The notes under the pieces were generated by a model. That model was not told the origin of the DNA. It ran no database searches and saw nothing but the letters and a program-made list of their open reading frames with translations. Positions 32,691 through 40,435 of a DNA stretch of 64,000 nt are shown here, in pieces; the first letter of the stretch is position 1; every line of letters starts with the position of its first letter. This stretch comes from Halobacillus litoralis (GTDB lineage Bacteria > Bacillota > Bacilli > Bacillales > Halobacillaceae). Location: positions 1 through 64,000 of the forward strand of contig NZ_WMFA01000002.1 of NCBI RefSeq assembly GCF_009856445.1. The letters run 5' to 3'. The position numbers and the translations under genes were made by a program.

Positions 32691-33590
32691 ATGAAAAAGT
32701 TGTTGGCCATTTTGTTAGGAGCCCTGATGCTGTCGTTAGCAGCATGTGCTAATGAAACAGAAAATGAAGCAAGTGGAGAAGAAAAGGATGATCAAATGAC
32801 GGAAGAACCATCTGAACAGGAACCAGAGGTGGATATGGAAGGTTTGATTGAACAAATAGCTATGGACGCAACGGTTGACCCGACATCAGACACCGCAACC
32901 TTCAATTTTTCCTTGGAAAATGCAGGGGAGGAGCCGGTTACGCTTGGATTTACTTCCAGTCAAAAGTATGAAGTGCAGGTGAAGGATGAAGCAGGAGAAA
33001 GTGTGTACACCTTCTCTGCTGATAAAATGTTCACACAGGCATTGACGACAGAAGAGTTGGCTCAAGGAGATGTCTTTGATGTGAAAGAAACGTGGACGGG
33101 GATTGAAAAACCTGGAACATATGAGGCGACCATGACGTTTCTTGTGAATACCATCAATGATCAGCCTTTAGAAGCGAATCCTTTCCAAGTGACTCAAAGC
33201 TTTACCATTGAAGAGGACGAAGAAAAGGGAAAGGGATCTGAAAAAGAAGCACCAACGTCTCACCATGATGGAGACGGCCAAGCTTTTCGTGATCTAACCG
33301 TCACAGGAGAAAATGGTTCCTATGTAGTTAATGGAGAGGCGCGCGTGTTTGAAGGAAGCTTCCTATACAGTGTAGAAGACGGTCATAATGTGCAAATAGA
33401 ACCAACAGCTTTCCAAGTCGATGAAGGTGCTCCTTCATGGTCTGCATTTGAGCTTAAGATTGATATTCCCGAAGAAGACCTTCCGATGTTTGGGACTCTG
33501 ACCCTTACATTGTTTGAAGAAAGTGCACAAGATGGAAGTCCGACCAATGTGAATTATATCCCATTAGAAAACTTCCAACCGGAAGAATAA
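32691..33590 (+). CDS. Lipoprotein with BsuPI and Gmad2-like domains
   Basis: 299 residues: signal peptide with lipobox SLAAC (Cys19), an acidic linker, a BsuPI domain (about 55-180; YEVQVKDEAGESVYTFSADKMFTQAL), a His/Asp-rich linker, and a C-terminal immunoglobulin-like domain of the Gmad2 type (about 205-299; FRDLTVTGENGSYVVNGEAR). It occupies the place of B. subtilis ipi (intracellular proteinase inhibitor, one BsuPI domain) after yitT, but here is exported and larger. Whether it inhibits proteases is not known. Terminator follows. Confidence 0.85.
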   Translation: MKKLLAILLGALMLSLAACANETENEASGEEKDDQMTEEPSEQEPEVDMEGLIEQIAMDATVDPTSDTATFNFSLENAGEEPVTLGFTSSQKYEVQVKDEAGESVYTFSADKMFTQALTTEELAQGDVFDVKETWTGIEKPGTYEATMTFLVNTINDQPLEANPFQVTQSFTIEEDEEKGKGSEKEAPTSHHDGDGQAFRDLTVTGENGSYVVNGEARVFEGSFLYSVEDGHNVQIEPTAFQVDEGAPSWSAFELKIDIPEEDLPMFGTLTLTLFEESAQDGSPTNVNYIPLENFQPEE

Positions 33591-33618
33591 AAAATCCGCC
33601 ATAATGGCGGATTTTTTT
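33590..33618. terminator. Bidirectional terminator
   Basis: AAAATCCGCC / GGCGGATTTTTTT with loop ATAAT, between the lipoprotein gene and the convergent NifU-like gene. Confidence 0.9.
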
Positions 33619-33880
33619 AATAGCCGTATTCTTCTAGTGTACTCATCACTTTGGGAGTCAACTCATCCCATTCGGCCTGTGGGAGTTTATTGACTGTGAT
33701 GAAGTTTTGGAAGCCGAAAACGTTATCGACGCCGTCAAGTTCCATCAAATCGTTCATAATTTTATGCTCGCTTGTTTGACCAGGCATGACAGAGACGCTT
33801 CCGTCTCCTTGAAAAATCATAGACTCAGTCGTGAATTTTCGCGCGTTAGGGTTGGGTGTTTCCTGTACTTGAATTGCCAT
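33617..33880 (-). CDS. NifU N-terminal (Nfu-N) domain protein
   Basis: 87 residues, start MAIQVQETPNPNARKF with GAGGAGG upstream. The QETPNPNARKF and FVNFITV-like segment VFGFQNFITVNK define the Nfu/NifU N-terminal domain. There is no cysteine, so it cannot itself hold an iron-sulphur cluster through a CxxC motif as full Nfu proteins do. A helper role in cluster transfer is inference. Confidence 0.88.
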   Translation of the reverse strand: MAIQVQETPNPNARKFTTESMIFQGDGSVSVMPGQTSEHKIMNDLMELDGVDNVFGFQNFITVNKLPQAEWDELTPKVMSTLEEYGY

Positions 33881-34013
33881 TATAGTATCCTCCTCTATTC
33901 CGTCTCTTCTTATTCTATCAAAAAATAAAAACCTTCAAAACTATGAACCACCTAGTTACATGATTAGCCATCATATGTGGTACAATGAGAGCAATGTTTA
34001 GGAGGTGTGTGCG

Positions 34014-34841
34014 ATGGAATCAAGACTGATTGAAGTGTTACAGCCGATCAAGGATAATGATTACACGCTGCCTGAAGGTCAAAACTTACAAGAGCTCACC
34101 ACTATGATGCTACAAAAAATCGGATCTGTCCATCCTGTTCTACGAGATGATTTGATCCATTCCATATTCACGAAGTTTATTGAACGAGGTCATTATACAA
34201 ATGAACAATTAAAGAATATTCTACAGTCGGTTTTGAATAAAAATTATTTATTCTACCGAATTGGCACCTCTAAAAAAGAAGAGGATGCCGTCTTTAAACG
34301 TAGTTTTTCTGTATTGTTAATTTCGCCCATCATGGAAAAACATAGAGATTCACCTTTTTTAAAGGAAGAAGAAGTCCATCGTGTATGGGACCATTTGAAA
34401 AAGTATATGCAGCAAGAAAAGGATCACCGCGGGTACGTGAAAGATAAAGGATGGGCACATGCCATGGCCCATGCAGCTGATGCCATTTACAGTGTGGCTG
34501 CCTGTGAAGAAATTACAAAAGAAGAAATTCTTGAGATGCTGCCAGTGATTAGAGAGCAGTTTCTTATCGATCACCCGTACCTTTTTGATGAGGAAGAGCG
34601 GATGGTGACCGCGGTTATGAAAATGTTTGGTAAGATCAGCCATGCCGAGCGGGTAGAGTGGCTGGAAACACTGCTTTATATCCGTGACAGCTGGCAAGAC
34701 CCGAATGAAGATATCATTATCAATAACAGCAAGCACTTTATGAGGGCTCTTTACTTTCGTATGCTTGAAGGGGATTATCGAGAGCTCAGACAGGTTTTGG
34801 AGATGCTATTAAGGGAACTTAGGAAACAGGAAGCTTACTAA
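34014..34841 (+). CDS. DUF2785 domain protein
   Basis: 275 residues, helical, cytosolic. The motif DKGWAHAMAHAADAIYSVA (about 145-163) is the DUF2785 hallmark; the middle is charged and Lys-rich. AGGAGG precedes the ATG at 34014. A TGGTACAAT extended -10 lies near 33980. No function is known to me. Confidence 0.85.
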   Translation: MESRLIEVLQPIKDNDYTLPEGQNLQELTTMMLQKIGSVHPVLRDDLIHSIFTKFIERGHYTNEQLKNILQSVLNKNYLFYRIGTSKKEEDAVFKRSFSVLLISPIMEKHRDSPFLKEEEVHRVWDHLKKYMQQEKDHRGYVKDKGWAHAMAHAADAIYSVAACEEITKEEILEMLPVIREQFLIDHPYLFDEEERMVTAVMKMFGKISHAERVEWLETLLYIRDSWQDPNEDIIINNSKHFMRALYFRMLEGDYRELRQVLEMLLRELRKQEAY

Positions 34842-34858
34842 AACCTTGGAGGATGCTT

Positions 34859-35284
34859 ATGATTCGATGGGGAGTCTTTATAGGAACAACATCAGGAATT
34901 GTTCTTGGTTTGTATATGTGGTTTGTAGAGCAGATAACAGGGAAGAAAGTGTACACACTGCTTATGAATGTGGACTTTATCCCGGTCATAGGTAACATTG
35001 ATTGGCCGGTATTGATGGAATGGCTTTTCCACATGGTTATATCCTGGATCATTGGGATCCTGTATAGTTATGCCTTTATGCGTAAGTTGAAGGAAACCAA
35101 CCGGAACCGGTGGGGGCTTGCCATTCTCCTTACAGCCATTGCTGCTACGACCTATGTACCGCTAACGATCCTAGCCATTAAAGAGACCCCTGCTTTAACA
35201 GATGGGACAGCGATATTATATTGGTTGATTGGGCATGTCCTATACGCCTTCACATTAAAGAAGTCGTATTACAGATTCGAGTAG
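34859..35284 (+). CDS. Small integral membrane protein, unknown
   Basis: 141 residues with four hydrophobic segments (about 3-20, 45-72, 82-105, 117-133) and polar loops. GGAGG six bases before ATG 34859 decides the start. It follows the DUF2785 gene by 17 bases and shares its operon. I do not recognise the family; it has some likeness to YagU/YqhR-type proteins, not verified. Confidence 0.75.
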   Translation: MIRWGVFIGTTSGIVLGLYMWFVEQITGKKVYTLLMNVDFIPVIGNIDWPVLMEWLFHMVISWIIGILYSYAFMRKLKETNRNRWGLAILLTAIAATTYVPLTILAIKETPALTDGTAILYWLIGHVLYAFTLKKSYYRFE

Positions 35285-35310
35285 AAGGCCGGGAATACTC
35301 CCGGCCTTTA
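35285..35310 (+). terminator. Terminator of the DUF2785 operon
   Basis: AAGGCCGGGA / TCCCGGCCTT with loop ATAC; the T run is short (TTTATG), so strength is uncertain. Confidence 0.7.
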
Positions 35311-35322
35311 TGTATTTTATAC

Positions 35323-35862
35323 TTACCTCCATTCCTGTTTAGTGATGGTAAGGGCTACTATAATAGCTCCGACCGCTTGAATCCAACTCCCAAGTGCAGA
35401 AAAATCAGCGGCCTCTATTCCTTCCAATTCACGTCCGGCAGCAATAGCCTGAATAGAATTTCCAACCACTTCTAATAATTCTCCATTTAATTTGTACGCA
35501 TTTGTCAAAGAAGGGTCCGTCCCATACGTTTCAGAAAATCCAGCCAGGCCACCTAATGCTTGTAGCAAATTTCCTTTTATAACAAGGTTCAGTTCGGTTC
35601 TTCTCTCTAAATCATTTAGAATACTATAAACGATCGTAGAGTTTCCTGCTGCTTGAATGATATTCCCTGATGCAGATAGAGGGGAGTTTGTTTCATCCGC
35701 AATGATTCCATTTCCAGTGGCCTGCAGTGTATTACCGATAAGGTTAAGGCCCTCGTCATCGCTATCTGTATGAGCGTTGATCGAAGCATTTATGGCTGAA
35801 GCAACGGTTCCCGCCGCAACGACCCAGGAACCTATTAGAGTTTGGTCGTTCTTACTGCCCAT
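35323..35862 (-). CDS. Repetitive hypothetical protein (DUF6944-like)
   Basis: 179 residues built from degenerate repeats of the form G-[NS]-x-[ILV]-[QV]-A-x-G: GSWVVAAG, GNTLQATG, GNIIQAAG, GNLLQALG, GNSIQAIA and GSWIQAVG. There are no charged clusters, no signal peptide and no cysteine. AGGAGG precedes ATG 35862; an ATG six bases earlier lies in the ribosome site spacing. I recall Bacillaceae proteins of this kind as DUF6944, possibly spore-related, without proof. Confidence 0.72.
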   Translation of the reverse strand: MGSKNDQTLIGSWVVAAGTVASAINASINAHTDSDDEGLNLIGNTLQATGNGIIADETNSPLSASGNIIQAAGNSTIVYSILNDLERRTELNLVIKGNLLQALGGLAGFSETYGTDPSLTNAYKLNGELLEVVGNSIQAIAAGRELEGIEAADFSALGSWIQAVGAIIVALTITKQEWR

Positions 35863-35980
35863 GTTCATACCTCCTCTCTTTATGGTACTCCGGAATGGCA
35901 TTAAGGTGATAAAGAAAAAAATGAGGATAGTCTAAAGCAACTGAAACCACTTTTTGGAAAGTGATGAAACCGGCCATCCC

Positions 35981-36052
35981 TGACGCTCAACTCGGGCAAC
36001 TAACCCTGGAAAGTCTCAAAAAGTATTCTTTTACAACCCTGCCAGAATGTTG
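35981..36052. repeat. Fragment of the dispersed repeat, B end only (R6a)
   Basis: CATCCCTGACGCTCAACTCGG, CAACTAACCCTGGAAAGTCTC and CAACCCTGCCAGAATG match the right-hand 80 bases of R4 (22345-22425) with substitutions. No left part is present. Confidence 0.7.
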
Positions 36053-36149
36053 AAGAACTATGGGTAATAATAAGTGTTTTCGTTTGAGTGTAGTTTATGA
36101 GTTATAAACTTGTCTTTCCGGGTATATAATGAATACCCCCTAATGATTT

Positions 36150-36207
36150 TCTAAATACATCGAAGCGCCCGATTGAGTGCACAATCGGGCGCTTCGATGT
36201 ATTTAGA
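36150..36207. other. Perfect 26-bp inverted repeat (long hairpin)
   Basis: Arms 36150-36175 and 36182-36207 are exact inverted copies around the 6-base loop AGTGCA; the inner part includes CGAAGCGCCCGATTG. No T tract follows on either strand, so it is not a standard terminator. A TATAAT lies at 36125, about 25 bases before it, with a poor -35. Function unknown. The flanks 35863-35980 and 36053-36149 show nothing else. Confidence 0.85.
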
Positions 36208-36212
36208 TATGC

Positions 36213-36336
36213 CAGAACCGGCTATCCAGGAGGGAAAAATGCATAGTGAGACCCTACAGTACGCAGTCCGAGGAGGCTCAGCATACACTCAATAAAAGTC
36301 TCGAACTGAGTCTTCAAGAAAAGGGGGCTTAGTATT
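36213..36336. repeat. Fragment of the dispersed repeat, A end only (R6b)
   Basis: GTGAGACCCTACAGTACGCAG, TCCGAGGAGGCTCAGC and TCTCGAACTGAGTCTTCAAG followed by AAAAGGGGGCTTA match the right half of R2 (about 4970-5090) with decay; it lacks a left end. Confidence 0.7.
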
Positions 36337-36371
36337 AAAAAAGATCAGGCCGTTGACCGGCCTGATCTTCT
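36336..36371 (-). terminator. Terminator of the DUF3813 gene
   Basis: On the minus strand GATCAGGCC and GGCCTGATC form a stem followed by TTTTTTAA. Confidence 0.85.
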
Positions 36372-36378
36372 ACGATGG

Positions 36379-36588
36379 TTATCGTAAGTTGTTGTGATGA
36401 GCTTCCACTTCTTGTTCAAACTGCTGTAGCTGTTGTTTCTCCTCTTGAGAACATTGGCTATAGGCAGACTGAATCGCTTGTTTCGCGGCTTCCATATCAT
36501 GTTGGCTAGTCGCGTCGTGTTTGCCCCCACGTTTTTGGGTGAAACGGTTGACCGCATCGCGTGCATTTTCAAAAAGGTTTTTCTCCAT
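36379..36588 (-). CDS. DUF3813 small protein
   Basis: 69 residues, helical and hydrophilic: MEKNLFENARDAVNRF, then AAKQAIQSAYSQCSQEEKQQLQQFEQE. The pattern of an LF-x-x-A-x-x-AV start and a later KNAL/QSAY helix fits DUF3813, known in Bacillus with no function. GGAGGG precedes the ATG two bases after the stop of the next upstream small gene; the two form an operon. Confidence 0.75.
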   Translation of the reverse strand: MEKNLFENARDAVNRFTQKRGGKHDATSQHDMEAAKQAIQSAYSQCSQEEKQQLQQFEQEVEAHHNNLR

Positions 36589-36590
36589 GG

Positions 36591-36737
36591 TTAAAACCCT
36601 CCTACCGTATGCTGGTCTGATTCGATTTCTTTACGATCCGCTTCTGAAAGCCTTTTCGGCTCCATCTCGCTCTCGTCGAATTTTCGAACTTCTGTCCAGC
36701 GATCCTGTTTACGATTGGTTTTCTTTTGCTGCTCCAT
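36591..36737 (-). CDS. Small hydrophilic protein, unknown (48 aa)
   Basis: ATG at 36737 with AGGAGGG seven bases upstream opens 48 codons; the product starts MEQQKKTNRKQDRWTEVRKF and ends QHTVGGF. It is highly charged and lacks hydrophobic stretches, like many small sporulation or stress proteins of bacilli, which is only a comparison. The stop is two bases before the DUF3813 start. Confidence 0.65.
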   Translation of the reverse strand: MEQQKKTNRKQDRWTEVRKFDESEMEPKRLSEADRKEIESDQHTVGGF

Positions 36738-36754
36738 GACAAGACCCTCCTGTC

Positions 36755-36788
36755 ATAAAAAAGCCTGAACGCTTTCACGTTCAAGCTT
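36755..36788 (-). terminator. Terminator of the HAD hydrolase gene
   Basis: On the minus strand AAGCTTGAACG and CGTTCAGGCTT pair with loop TGAAAG, then TTTTTT. It lies just before the ribosome site of the 48-aa gene, so that gene depends on read-through or an unseen promoter. Confidence 0.8.
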
Positions 36789-36831
36789 AGTATGGCAGGA
36801 GGGCTGTTTTTTACGCTAGGAAAATTGTACC

Positions 36832-37650
36832 TTATATGGCATGTTTGTTTATTTTTAAATAGTCATCAAGAAAGGCACCTATTCCATCGTCTTCATTCGA
36901 ATGGGTGACGTGGTTAGCGAGATCTTTCAGTTCATTGATAGCATTTCCCATTGCTACACCGACACCGGCATAATCAATCATCTCAAAATCATTGTCTTCA
37001 TCTCCGAAAGCAATGATGCGTTCTTTAGGGACGTGGAAATAACGGGCGATCTTATCCAGACCGACAGCTTTGTTCATACCTGCCCGCACGATTTCAATGA
37101 CGTGCCAGGGAGCGCCCCATTTACGGTGATCGATCAGAGAAGCGTGATCGTCCAGTTCTTTGCGAAGCATTTGGATTTTTTCTTCTTCCGGATGGATGAG
37201 AATGGATGTCGGATCATCTTTCAAGTTTGACTGAAGGCGACCGACAGTAATCGGATCATTTTTTGTTTGAAAAATACTCATGATTTCCTCATCATATTGA
37301 TCCAGGTATACCTCATCTTTCACTTCAGCAAGAATGTTCTTAACACCGAGTTCCTGGCAGGTGTGTATGATTTTATGAGCGGTACGGATCCCTAAAGGTG
37401 AATGAATGGCATCCCAACGGTGGTCTTTCGGATGGTGAATCAGGGCTCCGTTGAAATTGACCATTGGTGTCTCAAGCCCGAGTTGATGATAATAATTAAT
37501 GCTCGCTCTGTGTGGTCTGCCTGTCGCTATGACGACGATATGACCTTGCTCCATAGCCTTGAGGACGGTATTCTTCGTCTTTTCACTAATGACTTTATTA
37601 TCGGTTAATAATGTGCCATCTAAATCTAAAGCAATCAGATGTCGTTCCAT
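36832..37650 (-). CDS. yitU: HAD family phosphatase, Cof type (YitU-like)
   Basis: 272 residues. Motif I LDLDGTLLTDN (residues 8-18) provides the nucleophile Asp; motif II is VIATGRPH near 40; the C-terminal GDEDNDFEMIDYAG gives motifs III/IV. The cap between about 90 and 185 is of the C2 type seen in Cof/YidA sugar- or flavin-phosphatases. In B. subtilis yitU encodes an FMN phosphatase, an equivalent use here is inference. GAGGTG precedes the ATG. Confidence 0.88.
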   Translation of the reverse strand: MERHLIALDLDGTLLTDNKVISEKTKNTVLKAMEQGHIVVIATGRPHRASINYYHQLGLETPMVNFNGALIHHPKDHRWDAIHSPLGIRTAHKIIHTCQELGVKNILAEVKDEVYLDQYDEEIMSIFQTKNDPITVGRLQSNLKDDPTSILIHPEEEKIQMLRKELDDHASLIDHRKWGAPWHVIEIVRAGMNKAVGLDKIARYFHVPKERIIAFGDEDNDFEMIDYAGVGVAMGNAINELKDLANHVTHSNEDDGIGAFLDDYLKINKHAI

Positions 37651-37833
37651 AATCCTTCACCTCATTTGTATGTATAGTTTATCGGGGAGAACGGTGGATT
37701 GTAAAGAATTTCCCTTGTGTTAACCTAACACTTTCCAATTAAAGAAGGCAGTGTTACGATACATATTATATATACTATTTATAAACACATCTTAAACAAA
37801 ACGTAAAGTTTTTGCAGAAAGGAAATAGGAACA

Positions 37834-38598
37834 ATGATTGGGATTTACCGTAATACTTATAAAAATGTACCCGCTCTAACTGTTGTCGATTCGACGAAAC
37901 AAGACCAGCCATTGCCCGTGTTCGTTTACTTCCATGGGTTTACTTCCGCAAAAGAGCATAACTTGCCTCAAGCTTATCTCCTTGCACAGAAGGGGTATCG
38001 GGTCATTCTGCCTGATAGCGCTCATCATGGCGAGCGTGACGAAGAGCTGCCAAAGCAGGAGTTGAACTTCAAGTTTTGGGATATCGTGTATCAAAATTTA
38101 AAAGAGCTTCAAGATATAAAAGATGAACTCGATCGACAGGACCTAATCAAAGATCGACGCATCGGTGTAGGTGGAACGTCGATGGGTGGTATTACGACGA
38201 GTGCTGCATTGACCATGTATCCATGGATTCAAGCTTCTGCTGTTATGATGGGGTCACCCAAGCCCGTTGAATTTGCCCAAAAGCTTATACAGGATGTTGA
38301 GAATTCCGGGGTCAGACTTCCCTTGAAAGAAGCAGACCTTGAGGAACTATACCAGTCACTTGAAGGGATTGACCTTTCCAGGCAAATGGATAAACTTTAT
38401 GGGCGTCCATTGTTTTTCTGGCATGGTGATGCGGATCCGGTTGTTCCATTTGAGCATTCCTATGATTTTTATAATGAAGCCATCGATCAATACAAGAATC
38501 CTGAGAACATTCGGTTTCTGAGAGAGGTGGGTCGTGATCATAAAGTCAGTCGTTTTGCCGTGCTCGAAATGGTCAATTGGTTGGAGTTAGTATTGTAA
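37834..38598 (+). CDS. yitV: Alpha/beta hydrolase, esterase (YitV-like)
   Basis: 254 residues. Nucleophile elbow GGTSMGG with Ser near residue 115, preceded by an oxyanion strand YFHGFTSAKEH; Asp in WHGDADPVVPFEHS near 200 and His in VGRDHKVSR near 236 complete the triad. Cytosolic. It diverges from yitU; the order yitU-yitV-yitW is that of B. subtilis. Confidence 0.9.
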   Translation: MIGIYRNTYKNVPALTVVDSTKQDQPLPVFVYFHGFTSAKEHNLPQAYLLAQKGYRVILPDSAHHGERDEELPKQELNFKFWDIVYQNLKELQDIKDELDRQDLIKDRRIGVGGTSMGGITTSAALTMYPWIQASAVMMGSPKPVEFAQKLIQDVENSGVRLPLKEADLEELYQSLEGIDLSRQMDKLYGRPLFFWHGDADPVVPFEHSYDFYNEAIDQYKNPENIRFLREVGRDHKVSRFAVLEMVNWLELVL

Positions 38599-38672
38599 CC
38601 AGTGGGAATATTTTATTCTCTTTGAAATTTTGTTTATAATAGAGTTTGAAGAATTGTGAAGGGGGAACTAAT

Positions 38673-38987
38673 GTGAGTACAACAGCACTTGAAGAAAATG
38701 CAATGGGTGCCCTTGAGAATGTCATTGACCCGGAGCTCGGCATTGATATCGTCAACTTAGGCCTGGTCTATGGCGTCGATATAGATGACAATGGCGATAC
38801 AACGGTAACGATGACACTAACTGCGATGGGCTGCCCGCTTGCGGGTCATATCGAACAGGATGTTAAACGATCTCTCGCTGACTTGCCTGAATTGAATGAA
38901 ATTAAGGTCAACATCGTTTGGAATCCACCTTGGACCAAAGATCGTATGAGTCGTTATGCGAAGATAGCTCTTGGAATTCCAGATTGA
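38673..38987 (+). CDS. yitW: MIP18/SufT family iron-sulphur assembly protein (YitW-like)
   Basis: 104 residues, start at GTG 38673 with AAGGGGG upstream (the upstream in-frame ATG at 38646 has no ribosome site). Core motifs are VIDPELGIDIVNLGLVY and the single Cys in LTAMGCPLAGHIEQDV, with IVWNPPWTKDRMS later. This fold (DUF59) acts in iron-sulphur cluster delivery. A terminator follows. Confidence 0.92.
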   Translation: MSTTALEENAMGALENVIDPELGIDIVNLGLVYGVDIDDNGDTTVTMTLTAMGCPLAGHIEQDVKRSLADLPELNEIKVNIVWNPPWTKDRMSRYAKIALGIPD

Positions 38988-39002
38988 TTTATGGAAATTA
39001 TG

Positions 39003-39034
39003 CCCCTGCCGTGTGAACGACGGTAGGGGTTTTT
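39003..39034 (+). terminator. Terminator of yitW
   Basis: CCCCTGCCGT / ACGGTAGGGG stem with loop GTGAACG, then TTTTT. Confidence 0.87.
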
Positions 39035-39155
39035 ACATAGACAAAGGAAAATAGATCCGGCGGTTGCCTTTTCTGTTCCGTTCGCGGTCCAGTGCACATC
39101 ATCCAAGCCCATTGTCATTGTACATGTGCGAGTGATTACCAAGGAGGGGAGACGA

Positions 39156-39674
39156 ATGGCCAAAACGCCGGTTTTTCAGATTGTCGGGTACAAAAACAGT
39201 GGAAAGACCTCTTTACTCTCAGATTTGATTGCCTATGGTACGGATCGAGGAGAGAAAGTCGCCGCAATTAAGCATCATGGTCATGAGGAACCGCTGAAGG
39301 TCATGCATCTTGATACAGATAGTTACCGTCTGCATGAATCAGGCGCTTTTATGACAGGGGTGGACAGCCCTCGCAGGTTCCAGCTTGAATTATCACATGA
39401 AGATGATTTCCCACTGACACAGCTTGTTGAGATATATCAGCATTTTTCTCCGGATTTAATAGCGGTTGAAGGATACAAACAGGAACACTTTCCTAAAGCT
39501 GTCATTATAAAAAGGGAAGAGGACCTGCCTCTGCTTGGTCAGGTGACGAATATCCAATTAGTCATTTGCTGGGATGAACGCTTGATGAACCAAGTATCCT
39601 TACCTGCCATACCGCTCAGAGAGTGGAGAAAGCGCTTACCAGAAGTCTATCGTTTAGCGAAGGAGGGGGCATGA
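39156..39674 (+). CDS. mobB: Molybdopterin-guanine dinucleotide biosynthesis protein MobB
   Basis: 172 residues. GTP-binding P-loop GYKNSGKTSLL near residue 10-20, then KHHGHEE and DTDSYRLHESGA typical of MobB, which assists MobA in attaching GMP to molybdopterin. AAGGAGGGG precedes ATG 39156. The stop overlaps moaE. The other cofactor genes are not in the window. Confidence 0.93.
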   Translation: MAKTPVFQIVGYKNSGKTSLLSDLIAYGTDRGEKVAAIKHHGHEEPLKVMHLDTDSYRLHESGAFMTGVDSPRRFQLELSHEDDFPLTQLVEIYQHFSPDLIAVEGYKQEHFPKAVIIKREEDLPLLGQVTNIQLVICWDERLMNQVSLPAIPLREWRKRLPEVYRLAKEGA

Positions 39675-40132
39675 TGGAGGAACGTTGTTGGATTACAACT
39701 GAACCTCTTAAGGTTGAAGAAGTGACGAAAAGGGTAATCAGAAGAGAAGCTGGTGCCATAAATACGTTTATTGGCACAGTTAGGGAATTTACGAAAGGTA
39801 AACGAACCCTTTATCTAGAGTATGAAACATATAAAGAGATGGCTGAAAAGAAACTGGAACAAATCGCCGTAGAAATTGAAAAACAATGGCCGAGCGCGCA
39901 AGTAGTCATTGCCCACCGGGTTGGACGTCTTGATATTACGGATATTGCTGTAATGATCGCTGTTTCCACACCACATCGGAACGACTCTTATGAAGCCAGT
40001 CGTTATGCAATTGAGAGAATTAAGGAGGTTGTTCCGATTTGGAAAAAAGAGCATTGGGAAGACGGTGAAGAGTGGATTGGAGACCAAAAAGAGGTGCGGC
40101 CGGGAGTTCCGTTAAAGGAGGAAATTAAATGA
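39671..40132 (+). CDS. moaE: Molybdopterin synthase catalytic subunit MoaE
   Basis: 153 residues starting at ATG 39671 (ATGA overlap with mobB, GGAGGGGG upstream). Seen: GAINTFIGTVREFTKGK, LEYETYKEMAEKKL, VVIAHRVGRLDITDIAV, WKKEHWEDGEEW with the conserved Lys. It transfers sulphur from MoaD to precursor Z. Confidence 0.94.
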   Translation: MMEERCWITTEPLKVEEVTKRVIRREAGAINTFIGTVREFTKGKRTLYLEYETYKEMAEKKLEQIAVEIEKQWPSAQVVIAHRVGRLDITDIAVMIAVSTPHRNDSYEASRYAIERIKEVVPIWKKEHWEDGEEWIGDQKEVRPGVPLKEEIK

Positions 40133-40362
40133 ATACACTCTTATTTTTTGCGGGATTGAAGGAAGCGATTGGAACGGATGAAGTGAGACTCGCAGCTGCC
40201 GGAATGACTTTAGGAGAAGTGAAAGAAAAAGTACGCTCTGAATATTCTCTCGATCAAGTGACTAGCTGTATGATGGCAATCAATGAAGAATTTGCGCCGG
40301 AGGATACAACGATCTCAGAGGGAGATACGATTGCCTTTATTCCTCCGGTCAGTGGTGGATAA
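40129..40362 (+). CDS. moaD: Molybdopterin synthase sulphur carrier MoaD
   Basis: 77 residues of ubiquitin-like fold ending in the required Gly-Gly (FIPPVSGG), the site of thiocarboxylation. Start overlaps moaE by four bases; AAAGGAGG is upstream. Confidence 0.93.
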   Translation: MNTLLFFAGLKEAIGTDEVRLAAAGMTLGEVKEKVRSEYSLDQVTSCMMAINEEFAPEDTTISEGDTIAFIPPVSGG

Positions 40363-40390
40363 CTCCTTCTATCCAGCCTGGGTGCATTAG

Positions 40391-40431
40391 AAAAAGCCAG
40401 TACAATCCTTAGAGTTGTACTGGCTTTTTTT
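40391..40431. terminator. Bidirectional terminator between moaD and uppP
   Basis: AAAAGCCAGTACAA / TTGTACTGGCTTTTTT with a 9-base loop. Confidence 0.9.
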
Positions 40432-40435
40432 GTCT

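Noticed and set aside
39035-39155. Molybdenum cofactor riboswitch before mobB
   Set aside because: The 120 bases show no arrangement I can match to the known Moco RNA motif.
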